DNA of 64,000 nucleotides from Streptomyces antibioticus. GTDB lineage: Bacteria > Actinomycetota > Actinomycetes > Streptomycetales > Streptomycetaceae. The position numbers and the translations under genes were made by a program. The notes below the pieces were generated by a model, which saw only the letters and a list, made by a program, of their open reading frames with translations, had not been told where the DNA came from and searched no databases. Of the stretch, positions 40,062-47,431 are shown one piece after another. Location: positions 5,443,798-5,507,797 of the forward strand of contig NZ_CM007717.1 in NCBI RefSeq assembly GCF_002019855.1. Reading direction: 5' to 3'. The first letter of the stretch is position 1; every line of letters starts with the position of its first letter.

Positions 40062-40736
40062 GTGAGCCGGATCTCGGTCCGGGGATTCGCAGTGGCCTCG
40101 GCCACGGCGGTCACCGCTGTCGGAAGCGTCGTCGGCGTTGCCTCGGGCAGTGTCGCGCAGCCCAACGACGCAGAGGCGACGGCGAGCGACGCGACGCTCC
40201 TCGCTGACATACCTGTGGGCCAGCAGGCCCAGGTGCAGACCGCGTACCTGGCGCAGCAGGCCGACGTCCAGGCCATCGTCGCCGACGAGGGCGCCAAGAA
40301 GGACGCCGAGGCGGCGGCCCGCAAGGCGGCCGCGGAGAGCGCGGTCGCCAAGAAGGAAGCCGCGGAGAAGGCCGCCAAGGAGCGCGCGGAGGCGAAGGCC
40401 AAGGCGAGCCGCAGCGCGGGTGACTTCCCCGTCCAGAGCTCCTACAGCATCTCCCAGATCCAGGCGATGGCCTCGCAGATGGTGCCGAGCGGCCAGTTCC
40501 AGTGCTTCAGCAACATCGTGAACCACGAGTCGAGCTGGAACTACCAGGCCGTCAACCCCTCCTCGGGCGCCTACGGTCTCTTCCAGGCGCTGCCCGCCGG
40601 CAAGTACGCCTCCGCGGGTGCCGACTGGCGCACCAACCCGGCCACCCAGATCAAGTGGGGGCTGAACTACATGAACGAGCGGTACGGCAGCCCCTGCGAC
40701 GCCTGGTCGTTCTGGCAGGCCAACCACTGGTACTGA
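40062..40736 (+). CDS. Secreted lytic transglycosylase-like (SLT) cell-wall protein, copy 1
   Basis: The 224-residue precursor has a signal peptide (ISVRGFAVASATAVTAVGSVVGVA), a 100-residue Ala/Lys/Glu-rich coiled-coil stalk, and a C-terminal soluble lytic transglycosylase-like domain with the catalytic Glu in NHESSWNYQAVNPSSGAYGLFQ and final WGLNYMNERYGSPCDAWSFWQANHWY. It should cut peptidoglycan glycan strands. The stalk may place it at the cell surface. GGAAGGA lies six bases before GTG 40062 (ATG 40044 is an alternative). It is followed 10 bases later by a close paralog. Confidence 0.9.
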   Translation: MSRISVRGFAVASATAVTAVGSVVGVASGSVAQPNDAEATASDATLLADIPVGQQAQVQTAYLAQQADVQAIVADEGAKKDAEAAARKAAAESAVAKKEAAEKAAKERAEAKAKASRSAGDFPVQSSYSISQIQAMASQMVPSGQFQCFSNIVNHESSWNYQAVNPSSGAYGLFQALPAGKYASAGADWRTNPATQIKWGLNYMNERYGSPCDAWSFWQANHWY

Positions 40737-40746
40737 GGGGTTGGCC

Positions 40747-41499
40747 ATGAGCCGCAACCCCGTACGCGGATTCGCGGTGGTCTCGGCCACCGCGGTCACC
40801 GCGATCGGCAGTGTCGTGGGCGTCGCCCAGGCCGGAACCGGCCAGCCGGACGACGCCGCACAGGCCCCGGCGGGCGACTCCGTCCTCCTCGCCGACTTAC
40901 CGCTCGGCCAACAGGCCCAGGTGCGGTCCGCCGCCCTCGGTCAGCAGGCACAGGCCCAGGCCGTGGCCGCCGACACCACCGCGCGCAAGTCCGCGGAGGA
41001 GGCCGCCCGGATCAAGGCGGCCGAGGACGCGGTCGCCAAGCAGAAGGCCGCCGCGGACGAGGCCGAGGCGAAGAAGGAAGCCGAGGAACGCGCCAAGGCC
41101 GCCGAGCGCGAGGCCGATCAGGCGCAGACGCAGGCGCGGACCAGGTCCGCCACGGCGGACAGCGGTCCCACCGCGAGCGCCTCCGACTTCCCGCAGCAGG
41201 CGTCGTACACCGTCGCCGAGGTCCAGGCCATCGCGCGCCAGATGGTGCCCAGCGGCCAGTTCCAGTGCTTCAGCAACATCGTGGACCACGAGTCCACCTG
41301 GAACTACCGGGCCGTCAACCCCTCCTCCGGCGCCTACGGCCTGGTCCAGGCGTACCCGGGCTCCAAGATGTCGTCCGCCGGTGCCGACTGGCGCACCAAC
41401 CCGGCCACCCAGATCAAGTGGGGGCTGAACTACATGAACGAGCGGTACGGCAGCCCCTGCGAAGCCTGGGCCTTCTGGCAGGCGAACGGCTCCTACTGA
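40747..41499 (+). CDS. Secreted lytic transglycosylase-like (SLT) cell-wall protein, copy 2, with TTA codon
   Basis: The 250-residue paralog has the same order (signal peptide, long A/E/K/Q coiled-coil stalk, SLT domain with DHESTWNYRAVNPSSGAYGLVQ and a C-terminal WGLNYMNERYGSPCEAWAFWQANGSY). The two copies are near-identical over the last third. Leucine 51 is encoded by TTA (40897-40899), which in Streptomyces makes translation depend on the bldA tRNA, so this copy is probably made mainly during development. GAGGGG lies six bases before ATG 40747. A terminator follows. Confidence 0.92.
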   Translation: MSRNPVRGFAVVSATAVTAIGSVVGVAQAGTGQPDDAAQAPAGDSVLLADLPLGQQAQVRSAALGQQAQAQAVAADTTARKSAEEAARIKAAEDAVAKQKAAADEAEAKKEAEERAKAAEREADQAQTQARTRSATADSGPTASASDFPQQASYTVAEVQAIARQMVPSGQFQCFSNIVDHESTWNYRAVNPSSGAYGLVQAYPGSKMSSAGADWRTNPATQIKWGLNYMNERYGSPCEAWAFWQANGSY

Positions 41500-41530
41500 G
41501 CGCCGCCGCCACCGTCTCTCAACCCGGCAC

Positions 41531-41559
41531 AGCCCCTCCCCGTCCTCAGGGGAGGGGCT
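41531..41559 (+). terminator. Hairpin terminator after the lytic transglycosylase-like genes
   Basis: AGCCCCTCCCC (41531-41541) pairs perfectly with GGGGAGGGGCT (41549-41559) around GTCCTCA, followed by two T residues. Confidence 0.85.
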
Positions 41560-41631
41560 TTCGCCCTGTACGGTCGTAAGCCGACGACTCCAGGGGGAGT
41601 GGTGGGGAGAGACGGGGGAAGAGGACGGATC

Positions 41632-43011
41632 ATGTCGCGTGTACCGGGGTGGCTGGGCCGGCTGGGAGCCGGTCTGACCGAAATGGGTGAGCGGCTCGAC
41701 GAGCGCCGCGCCGAGGTCGAACGCGAGAGCCGGGAGAGCGCGCCGCCCCCGCCCGTGCCCCCCGAGCCGCCGGTGACGCCCCCGCCGGAGTCGCCGCCCG
41801 CCGAGCGGCCCGACCCCGCGCAGGCGGTGCCCTGGGGCGTCCGGGTCGCCGCCGAGGCCGGCTGGCGGCTGCTGGTGCTCGCCGGGACGGTCTGGGTCCT
41901 CATGCGGATCATCAGCGCCGTCCAACTCGTCGTCCTCGCCTTCGTGGTGGCGCTGCTGCTGACCGCGCTCCTCGAACCCACCGTCACCCGGCTCAAGCGG
42001 GTCGGCGTGCCCGGGGGACTGGCGACGGCGCTCACCGCGATCCTCGGGTTCGTGTTCATCGGCCTGCTGGGCTGGTTCGTGACCTGGCAGGTCATGGAGA
42101 ACATCGACAACCTCTCCGACCAGGTCCAGGACGGCATCGACGATCTGCGGCGCTGGCTGCTCAACAGCCCCTTCCACGTCACCGACAAGCAGATCAACGG
42201 CATCGCGAAGAACCTGCGCGACGCGGTCGGCGCCAACACCGACTCGATCACCTCGGCGGGCCTCGAGGGCGTCACCGTCGTCGTCGAGGCGCTCACCGGC
42301 ATCCTGCTGGCGTTCTTCTCGACCCTGTTCCTGCTCTACGACGGCAAGCGGATCTGGGAGTGGACCCTCAAGCTGGTCCCGGCCGCCGCCCGGCCCGGTG
42401 TGGCGGGCGCGGGGCCGCGGGCCTGGGCGACGCTCACGGCGTATGTGCGGGGCACGGTCGTGGTCGCGCTGATCGACGCGATCTTCATCGGTCTCGGCAT
42501 CTACTTCCTCGATGTGCCGATGGCCGTCCCGCTCGCCGTCTTCATCTTCCTGTTCTCGTTCATCCCGCTGGTCGGCGCGGTGGCCTCCGGCGCGCTGGCC
42601 GTGGTCGTCGCGCTGGTGACGCAGGGCGTGTTCACCGCCGTGATGACCCTGGCGGTGGTGCTGGCCGTGCAGCAGATCGAGGGGCACATCCTCCAGCCGT
42701 TCATCCTCGGCCGCGCGGTCCGGGTCCATCCGCTCGCGGTGGTCCTGGCGGTGGCCACCGGCGGCCTGGTCGCCGGTATCGGCGGCGCGGTGGTCGCCGT
42801 ACCGCTGGTCGCCGTCACCAACACCGTCGTCGGCTATCTGCGGGCGTACGCCCAGGAACCGGCCCTGCGGACGTCCCCGAAGCCGCGGGGGGCCACGGCG
42901 ATGGACGTCGCCCCCGTGGCACCTGCCGCCCCCAGTGCCCCCGTGGCCCCGTCCGGCCCGGCGGCGCCCCCGCCGGCCAAGGACACCGGCGACGAGGACT
43001 CCTCCGCGTAG
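41632..43011 (+). CDS. AI-2E transporter-family membrane protein
   Basis: The 459-residue protein has a Pro/Glu-rich cytoplasmic leader (about 1-85) and about eight membrane helices. An AI-2E-type domain is recognised by LLTALLEPTVTRLKRVGVP, GILLAFFSTLFLLYDG, FIFLFSFIPLVGAVASG and the GHILQPFILGRAVRVHPLAVVLAV motif. Members export small molecules or lipids; the substrate here is unknown. It is followed by a Pro/Ala-rich tail. A terminator hairpin shared with ahpD lies downstream. GGAAGAGGA precedes ATG 41632. Confidence 0.9.
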   Translation: MSRVPGWLGRLGAGLTEMGERLDERRAEVERESRESAPPPPVPPEPPVTPPPESPPAERPDPAQAVPWGVRVAAEAGWRLLVLAGTVWVLMRIISAVQLVVLAFVVALLLTALLEPTVTRLKRVGVPGGLATALTAILGFVFIGLLGWFVTWQVMENIDNLSDQVQDGIDDLRRWLLNSPFHVTDKQINGIAKNLRDAVGANTDSITSAGLEGVTVVVEALTGILLAFFSTLFLLYDGKRIWEWTLKLVPAAARPGVAGAGPRAWATLTAYVRGTVVVALIDAIFIGLGIYFLDVPMAVPLAVFIFLFSFIPLVGAVASGALAVVVALVTQGVFTAVMTLAVVLAVQQIEGHILQPFILGRAVRVHPLAVVLAVATGGLVAGIGGAVVAVPLVAVTNTVVGYLRAYAQEPALRTSPKPRGATAMDVAPVAPAAPSAPVAPSGPAAPPPAKDTGDEDSSA

Positions 43012-43035
43012 ACAAACGCAGGCGCAGGCGCAGCC

Positions 43036-43071
43036 GAAGGCCCCGTCCACCCTCGGGTGGACGGGGCCTTC
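43036..43071. terminator. Bidirectional hairpin terminator (AI-2E gene / ahpD)
   Basis: GAAGGCCCCGTCCACC pairs with GGTGGACGGGGCCTTC around CTCG; the stem is perfect. It lies between convergent genes. Confidence 0.85.
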
Positions 43072-43112
43072 GTGACGATGCCGACGGGTCGACGGGTCGA
43101 CGGTGTCGTCGC

Positions 43113-43646
43113 CTACTCGGCGAGGACCGCCTCCGCGTCGAGCGTGACGCCCACGGCCTGGATCACCGAGGCGATCTTGAAGGCTTCCTGGACGACCTCG
43201 CGGTCGACGCCGGCCTTGCGCAGGACCTGCTCGTGGGAGTCGAGGCACAGCCCGCAGCCGTTGATGGCGGAGACCGCGAACGACCACAGCTCGAAGTCGA
43301 CCTTGTCGACGCCCGGGTTGCCGATGACGTTCATCCGCAGACCGGCGCGCAGGGTGCCGTACTCGTGGTCGGACAGCAGGTGCCGGGTGCGGTAGAAGAC
43401 GTTGTTCATCGCCATCACGGCGGCCGCGGCCTTCGCCGCGGTGTACGCCTCCGGCGAGAGGTTCGCCCTGGCCTCCGGGGCCAGCTCGCGCAGCACGATC
43501 GGGGAGCGGGAGGCGATCGCGGTCGCCAGGACCGTGCCCCACAACTGCTGGGCGGGCAGCTCGGAGTTGCCGATGACCGAGCCCAGGTTGAGCTTCAGGT
43601 CCTTGGCGTAGTCCGGTATCGCGGACTTCAGGGTGTCGAGCGACAT
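43113..43646 (-). CDS. ahpD: Alkyl hydroperoxide reductase D (AhpD)
   Basis: The 177-residue protein has the AhpD catalytic CxxC: NGCGLCLDSHEQ, with C131, C134 and the proton-relay His138, matching the Mycobacterium arrangement. AhpD recycles AhpC with reducing equivalents from lipoamide or dihydrolipoyl partners. It lies six bases after ahpC, so the two are co-transcribed under OxyR control. Confidence 0.96.
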   Translation of the reverse strand: MSLDTLKSAIPDYAKDLKLNLGSVIGNSELPAQQLWGTVLATAIASRSPIVLRELAPEARANLSPEAYTAAKAAAAVMAMNNVFYRTRHLLSDHEYGTLRAGLRMNVIGNPGVDKVDFELWSFAVSAINGCGLCLDSHEQVLRKAGVDREVVQEAFKIASVIQAVGVTLDAEAVLAE

Positions 43647-43652
43647 CTCAGG

Positions 43653-44207
43653 TCACTCCCCGGCCAGCAGCTTGACCGGGTCGAGGGTGTCCTCGCCCTT
43701 GGTCCAGTTGCAGGGGCACAGCTCGTCGGTCTGGAGGGCGTCCAGGACCCGGAGGACCTCCTTGGGGTTCCGGCCGACGGAGCCCGCGGTGACCATCGTG
43801 AACTGGATCTCGTGGTTCGGGTCGACGATGAAGACGGCGCGCTGCGCGAAGCCGTCCTCGCCCTCGATGCCGAGGTCGCGCATCAGCTCGTGCCGGGAGT
43901 CGGCGAGCATCGGGAACGGCAGGTCGGTCAGGTCCGGGTGGTCCTTGCGCCAGGCGTGGTGGACGAACTCGGAGTCACCGGAGAAGCCGAGGATCTGCGC
44001 GTCACGGTCGGCGAACTCGTCGTTCAGCTTGCCGAACGCGGCGATCTCGGTCGGGCAGACGAAGGTGAAGTCCTTGGGCCAGGCGAAGACCACCAGCCAC
44101 TTGCCCTCGTACGACTTGTGGTGGATCTGCTCGAACTCCTTGCCCTTCTCCAGCGAGACACAGGCGGTCAGATCGAACGAGGGGAACTTGTCACCAACAG
44201 TGAGCAC
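43653..44207 (-). CDS. ahpC: Alkyl hydroperoxide reductase C (AhpC peroxiredoxin)
   Basis: The 184-residue 2-Cys peroxiredoxin has its peroxidatic cysteine in FTFVCPTE (C51) and resolving cysteines in DELCPCNW (C164, C166), as in the actinobacterial AhpC type served by AhpD. It removes hydrogen peroxide and alkyl hydroperoxides. Start ATG 44207; GGAGAG lies close upstream on the minus strand. It is divergent from oxyR across a 133-base promoter region. Confidence 0.97.
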   Translation of the reverse strand: MLTVGDKFPSFDLTACVSLEKGKEFEQIHHKSYEGKWLVVFAWPKDFTFVCPTEIAAFGKLNDEFADRDAQILGFSGDSEFVHHAWRKDHPDLTDLPFPMLADSRHELMRDLGIEGEDGFAQRAVFIVDPNHEIQFTMVTAGSVGRNPKEVLRVLDALQTDELCPCNWTKGEDTLDPVKLLAGE

Positions 44208-44340
44208 ACGCTCTCCTTGCAGCGAGGAGCTGTCCGGATCGCGGACAACTCCCTTGGGTCGGACGGCCTCGATCGTGACACAAGGTGCATTGATTCAGGA
44301 AATGGCTACACTCGATTGTGTTGATCGGAGGTGGCTATCA
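44208..44340. promoter_or_regulatory. Divergent ahpC/oxyR promoter region
   Basis: These 133 bases contain the promoters of both genes. Near the oxyR start lie GATTGTGT-type half sites and a dyad ACAC-N6-GTGT (44308-44321), a candidate OxyR contact. The GGAGG ribosome site of oxyR is at 44327-44331. A full consensus OxyR site could not be demonstrated by eye. Confidence 0.55.
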
Positions 44341-45309
44341 GTGACCGTGAGTAGTGCGAGCCCCAAGGCCGGCAGGAGGCGCCAGCCCAGTCTGGCCCAG
44401 CTCCGGGCCTTCGCCGCCGTCGCGGAGCATCTGCACTTCCGGGACGCCGCCGCCGCGATCGGCATGAGCCAGCCCGCCCTCTCCGGCGCGGTCTCCGCCC
44501 TGGAGGAGACCCTCGGCGTCACCCTGCTGGAGCGTACGACCCGCAAGGTGCTGCTCTCCCCGGCCGGTGAGCGGCTCGCCGTCCGCACCCGGGCGGTGCT
44601 GGCCGAGGTCGGCGCGCTGCTGGAGGAGGCCGACGCGGTGCGGGCGCCGTTCACCGGGGCGCTGCGGCTCGGCGTCATCCCGACCGTCGCGCCGTATCTG
44701 CTGCCGGCCGTGCTGCGGCTGGTCCACGACCGCTATCCGCAGCTCGACCTCCAGGTCCACGAGGAGCAGACCGCCACCCTGCTCGACGGCCTGCACAGCG
44801 GACGCCTCGACCTGCTGCTGCTCGCCGTGCCCCTCGGTGTCCCCGGAGTCGTCGAACTCCCGCTCTTCGACGAGGACTTCGTGCTCGTCACACCCCCGGG
44901 TCATCCGCTCGGCGACCGCGACGGCGTCCCGCGCGAGGCCCTCAGGGAGCTGAACCTGCTCCTTCTGGACGAGGGGCACTGCCTGCGCGACCAGGCCCTC
45001 GACATCTGCCGCGAGGCCGGCCGGGCGGACGCCCCGGTGACCACCACGGCCGCCGGACTGTCCACCCTCGTCCAGCTCGTCGCCGGCGGCCTCGGCTGCA
45101 CCCTGCTGCCGCGCACCGCCGTCACGGTCGAGACCAGCCGCAGCACCCGGCTGCGCACCGCCTCCTTCACCGACCCCGCCCCCACCCGCCGGATCGCCTT
45201 CGCCCGGCGCGCGGGCGCGGCGCGCGGCGCGGAGTACGAGACCCTCGCGGACGCGCTCCGGGAGGCGCTGCGCCCCCTTCCCGTACGGGTCCTCGGCGGC
45301 GAGGACTGA
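44341..45309 (+). CDS. oxyR: LysR-family peroxide regulator OxyR
   Basis: The 322-residue protein has a LysR winged helix-turn-helix (LRAFAAVAEHLHFRDAAAAIGMSQPALSGAVSALEETL, about 21-58) and a substrate-type C-terminal domain. GHCLRDQALDICREAG holds C214 and C223, nine residues apart as in the redox-sensing pair of E. coli OxyR. Divergence from ahpC-ahpD makes it their activator or redox switch. GTG 44341 has GGAGG nine bases upstream. Confidence 0.95.
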   Translation: MTVSSASPKAGRRRQPSLAQLRAFAAVAEHLHFRDAAAAIGMSQPALSGAVSALEETLGVTLLERTTRKVLLSPAGERLAVRTRAVLAEVGALLEEADAVRAPFTGALRLGVIPTVAPYLLPAVLRLVHDRYPQLDLQVHEEQTATLLDGLHSGRLDLLLLAVPLGVPGVVELPLFDEDFVLVTPPGHPLGDRDGVPREALRELNLLLLDEGHCLRDQALDICREAGRADAPVTTTAAGLSTLVQLVAGGLGCTLLPRTAVTVETSRSTRLRTASFTDPAPTRRIAFARRAGAARGAEYETLADALREALRPLPVRVLGGED

Positions 45310-45510
45310 CGTTCGCCAACCGGTCAAATCAGCTCCCGAATCGGCTCCGTAGAAAGAGAATTCGTCCCACCCGCGGAGCAAGTTCCGTCCATTGGGAGCA
45401 GCTCGGAAACCCGCCGTTGGTATATGCGCCCCGGCTGATACACATTCCCTCCTCAGCGCTACGCGTCAGGCGTATGTGCGATCCGTGCGGACGACCTGCC
45501 AAGGGGAGTG

Positions 45511-46482
45511 ATGTCGGGCTACGAGCTGTTGGCGCGCGACCTCGCCGCGTGCGGGCGGGACGGCTTCACCGGGGAGGTACGGGTCGCGGGACTGCCCGGC
45601 GGCACCTTCCACTTCCGCGGCGGGCTCGTCGTCGCCGTCGAGTCGCCGGGCGCGCCGGGACCGGACGCCCTGCTGCTGCGCTCCGGACGGATCGGCGGCG
45701 AGGAATGGGCGGGCCTGGTGCGGGAGTCCGGCGGGGAGCGCTGGCCCTCCGACGGGCTGATCGCCCACGGCTACGCGGGCGCCGCCCAGCTCCGGGTGGT
45801 CTGCGCGATGGCCCTCCAGGACGCCGCGTTCGCGGTCGTCGCGGGCGCCGTCGAGGGCTGTGAACGCGCCCCGTCGCTGGGCCCGCCGCCCGCCGCGGTC
45901 ACCGTCGGCGAACCCTCGACCCGGCTCCTCCAGGAGGCGTCGCGCAAGCTCGCCGCGCTGGACGCGCTGCCCCGCCCGGTCCGCCCGGAGCGCGAACGCC
46001 CGGTCCCCGCCTCCCTGTCCTTCACCGCCGACCGGCTCGGCCCGCTGCAACGCGAGGTGCTCACCCACGCCGACGGCCGGCGCACCTCCCGCGACCTCGC
46101 CTTCCGCACCGGGCGCGGGGTCTACACGGTCACGGTCGAGGTGGCGCGGATGCTCGGCTACGGGCTCCTGGAGTGCGCGGGCGCGTCCCCGATCCCGGTC
46201 CGGATGCTCGACGGACACGGGGTCAGGCCCCGCGAACCGGCCCCGCCCCCGCCGCCCGTCCCGGTCCCGCCGGCCGGACCGCCCCCGCACCCGGCGGCCC
46301 TGCCCCGCAGGCGCCCCGGCGCCAGCGGCATCAACGAGGCCCTCGCACCCGAACACCCGCCCACCGCCGAAGACGACGGCGACGGCGACGGCGACGGCAC
46401 CGACCACCCCACCGGGGAGAGCCCCGGACACCCGACCGGCTGGAAGGAGTTCTTCCGCCTCCGCAATCCGACGGCGAAATAG
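45511..46482 (+). CDS. DUF4388-like protein of the roadblock operon
   Basis: The 323-residue protein has an N-terminal beta-rich domain of the DUF4388/PATAN kind (DGFTGEVRVAG...GGTFHFRGGLVVAVESPG, about 15-55), a helical middle with FTADRLGPLQREVLTHADGRRTSRDLAFRTGRG, and a disordered Pro-rich, acidic tail. Such domains occur with signalling GTPases and roadblock proteins. AAGGGG precedes ATG 45511 (GTG 45508 overlaps it). It precedes the two roadblock genes, with a 71-base gap to the first. Confidence 0.8.
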   Translation: MSGYELLARDLAACGRDGFTGEVRVAGLPGGTFHFRGGLVVAVESPGAPGPDALLLRSGRIGGEEWAGLVRESGGERWPSDGLIAHGYAGAAQLRVVCAMALQDAAFAVVAGAVEGCERAPSLGPPPAAVTVGEPSTRLLQEASRKLAALDALPRPVRPERERPVPASLSFTADRLGPLQREVLTHADGRRTSRDLAFRTGRGVYTVTVEVARMLGYGLLECAGASPIPVRMLDGHGVRPREPAPPPPPVPVPPAGPPPHPAALPRRRPGASGINEALAPEHPPTAEDDGDGDGDGTDHPTGESPGHPTGWKEFFRLRNPTAK

Positions 46483-46553
46483 CGCCCGCACACCGAGAAA
46501 ACCTCACCGGAAACAGACGGTCATATGCGATCAGAATCAGGGGAGTTGCACCC

Positions 46554-46943
46554 ATGGACCACAAAGCCCTCGCACGGGAGATGCGGGGCCTGCGCGAGCA
46601 GGTGAGCGGCATCACCGACACCGCGGTCGCGGCCGCGGACGGGCTGCTCATCGCCGCCGACACCGCCGACTCGATCGATCCCGAGGGCCTCGCCGCCCTC
46701 GCCGCGGCCGGCCTCGGCCTCGCCCGCCGCACCGCCGAGGCCACCTCCCGAGGCGCCCTGCACCGCACGGTGGCCTACGGCAGCCACGGCTGCGCCGCGT
46801 TCTACGCGGTCGGCGACACCGCGCTGATGGTGGTGCTCGGCGACGAGGGCATGGACGTCGAACGGCTGCACACGGCGACCCAGCCGGCCCTGCGCCGTAT
46901 CGATCTGATCCTCACCGATGTGAAAACCGCCGAAGGAGTCTGA
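46554..46943 (+). CDS. Roadblock/LC7-domain protein 1
   Basis: The 129-residue protein is a single roadblock/LC7 domain: an initial helix (LAREMRGLREQVSGITDTAVAAADG), a beta strand LLIAADTADSID, and helix ALAAAGLGLARRTAE with strand AAFYAVGDTALMVVLGDEG. In bacteria these domains regulate small GTPases and form homodimers or heterodimers. AGGGGAG lies about seven bases before ATG 46554. Four bases separate it from the second roadblock gene. Confidence 0.9.
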   Translation: MDHKALAREMRGLREQVSGITDTAVAAADGLLIAADTADSIDPEGLAALAAAGLGLARRTAEATSRGALHRTVAYGSHGCAAFYAVGDTALMVVLGDEGMDVERLHTATQPALRRIDLILTDVKTAEGV

Positions 46944-46947
46944 AGGG

Positions 46948-47376
46948 ATGGCGACGAAGCGTATGACCCCAGGTTTCTCCGACCAGGTGATGGGCCTGGT
47001 CAAGTCACTGCGTACGGATGCCCCCGACTGCGTCGCCTCCGGCGTGGTCGACATGTCGACGGGCATGCTGCTCTCCTACGAGACGGTGGACAACCATCCG
47101 CCCGAGGTCCTCGACCTGCTGGCCGGCGCGACCCTCGACCTGTTCCAGGGCCGCACGGTCGTGATGATCGAGGACGTGTTCAAGGAGCGGCGCGGGATCC
47201 AGAGCGACAACCACTTCTTCCAGGAGATCCTCGTCAACAGCGACAACCTCACCCACCTGTTCGTGAGGATGACCGAGCAGCAGGACGTGGTCGCGGTGGT
47301 CGTCTGCCGCAAGTCCGTGAACGTGGGCATGCTGTTCGCCCAGGTCCGGAGGGTGGTGCGGGAGTACCGGCTCTGA
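46948..47376 (+). CDS. Roadblock/LC7-related protein 2
   Basis: The 142-residue protein shows the same layout more weakly: helix VMGLVKSLRTDAPDCVASGVVDMSTGMLLSY, helix PPEVLDLLAGATLDLFQGR, strand TVVMIEDVFK and final strand DVVAVVVCRKSVNVGMLFAQ. It is longer and more divergent than its neighbour and may be the heterodimer partner. It follows four bases after the first roadblock gene. The operon has no GTPase or histidine kinase, so it is not a conservon. Confidence 0.85.
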   Translation: MATKRMTPGFSDQVMGLVKSLRTDAPDCVASGVVDMSTGMLLSYETVDNHPPEVLDLLAGATLDLFQGRTVVMIEDVFKERRGIQSDNHFFQEILVNSDNLTHLFVRMTEQQDVVAVVVCRKSVNVGMLFAQVRRVVREYRL

Positions 47377-47382
47377 ACACGG

Positions 47383-47412
47383 ACGGTCCCTCCCCGCGCG
47401 GGGAGGGACCGT
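47383..47412. terminator. Bidirectional palindromic terminator (roadblock operon / ABC permease)
   Basis: ACGGTCCCTCCCCGC and GCGGGGAGGGACCGT form a perfect 15-bp inverted repeat with no loop bases, located between convergent genes. Confidence 0.8.
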
Positions 47413-47431
47413 GTGCCCGTGACGCCGGGAG

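Noticed and set aside
44208..44340. Exact OxyR binding site in the ahpC/oxyR promoter region
   Set aside because: Only weak half-sites were seen by eye; the classic four-part spacing was not found.
45511..47376. Classification as a conservon (cvn) operon
   Set aside because: Conservons carry a sensor kinase and a GTPase gene with the roadblock gene; both are absent here.
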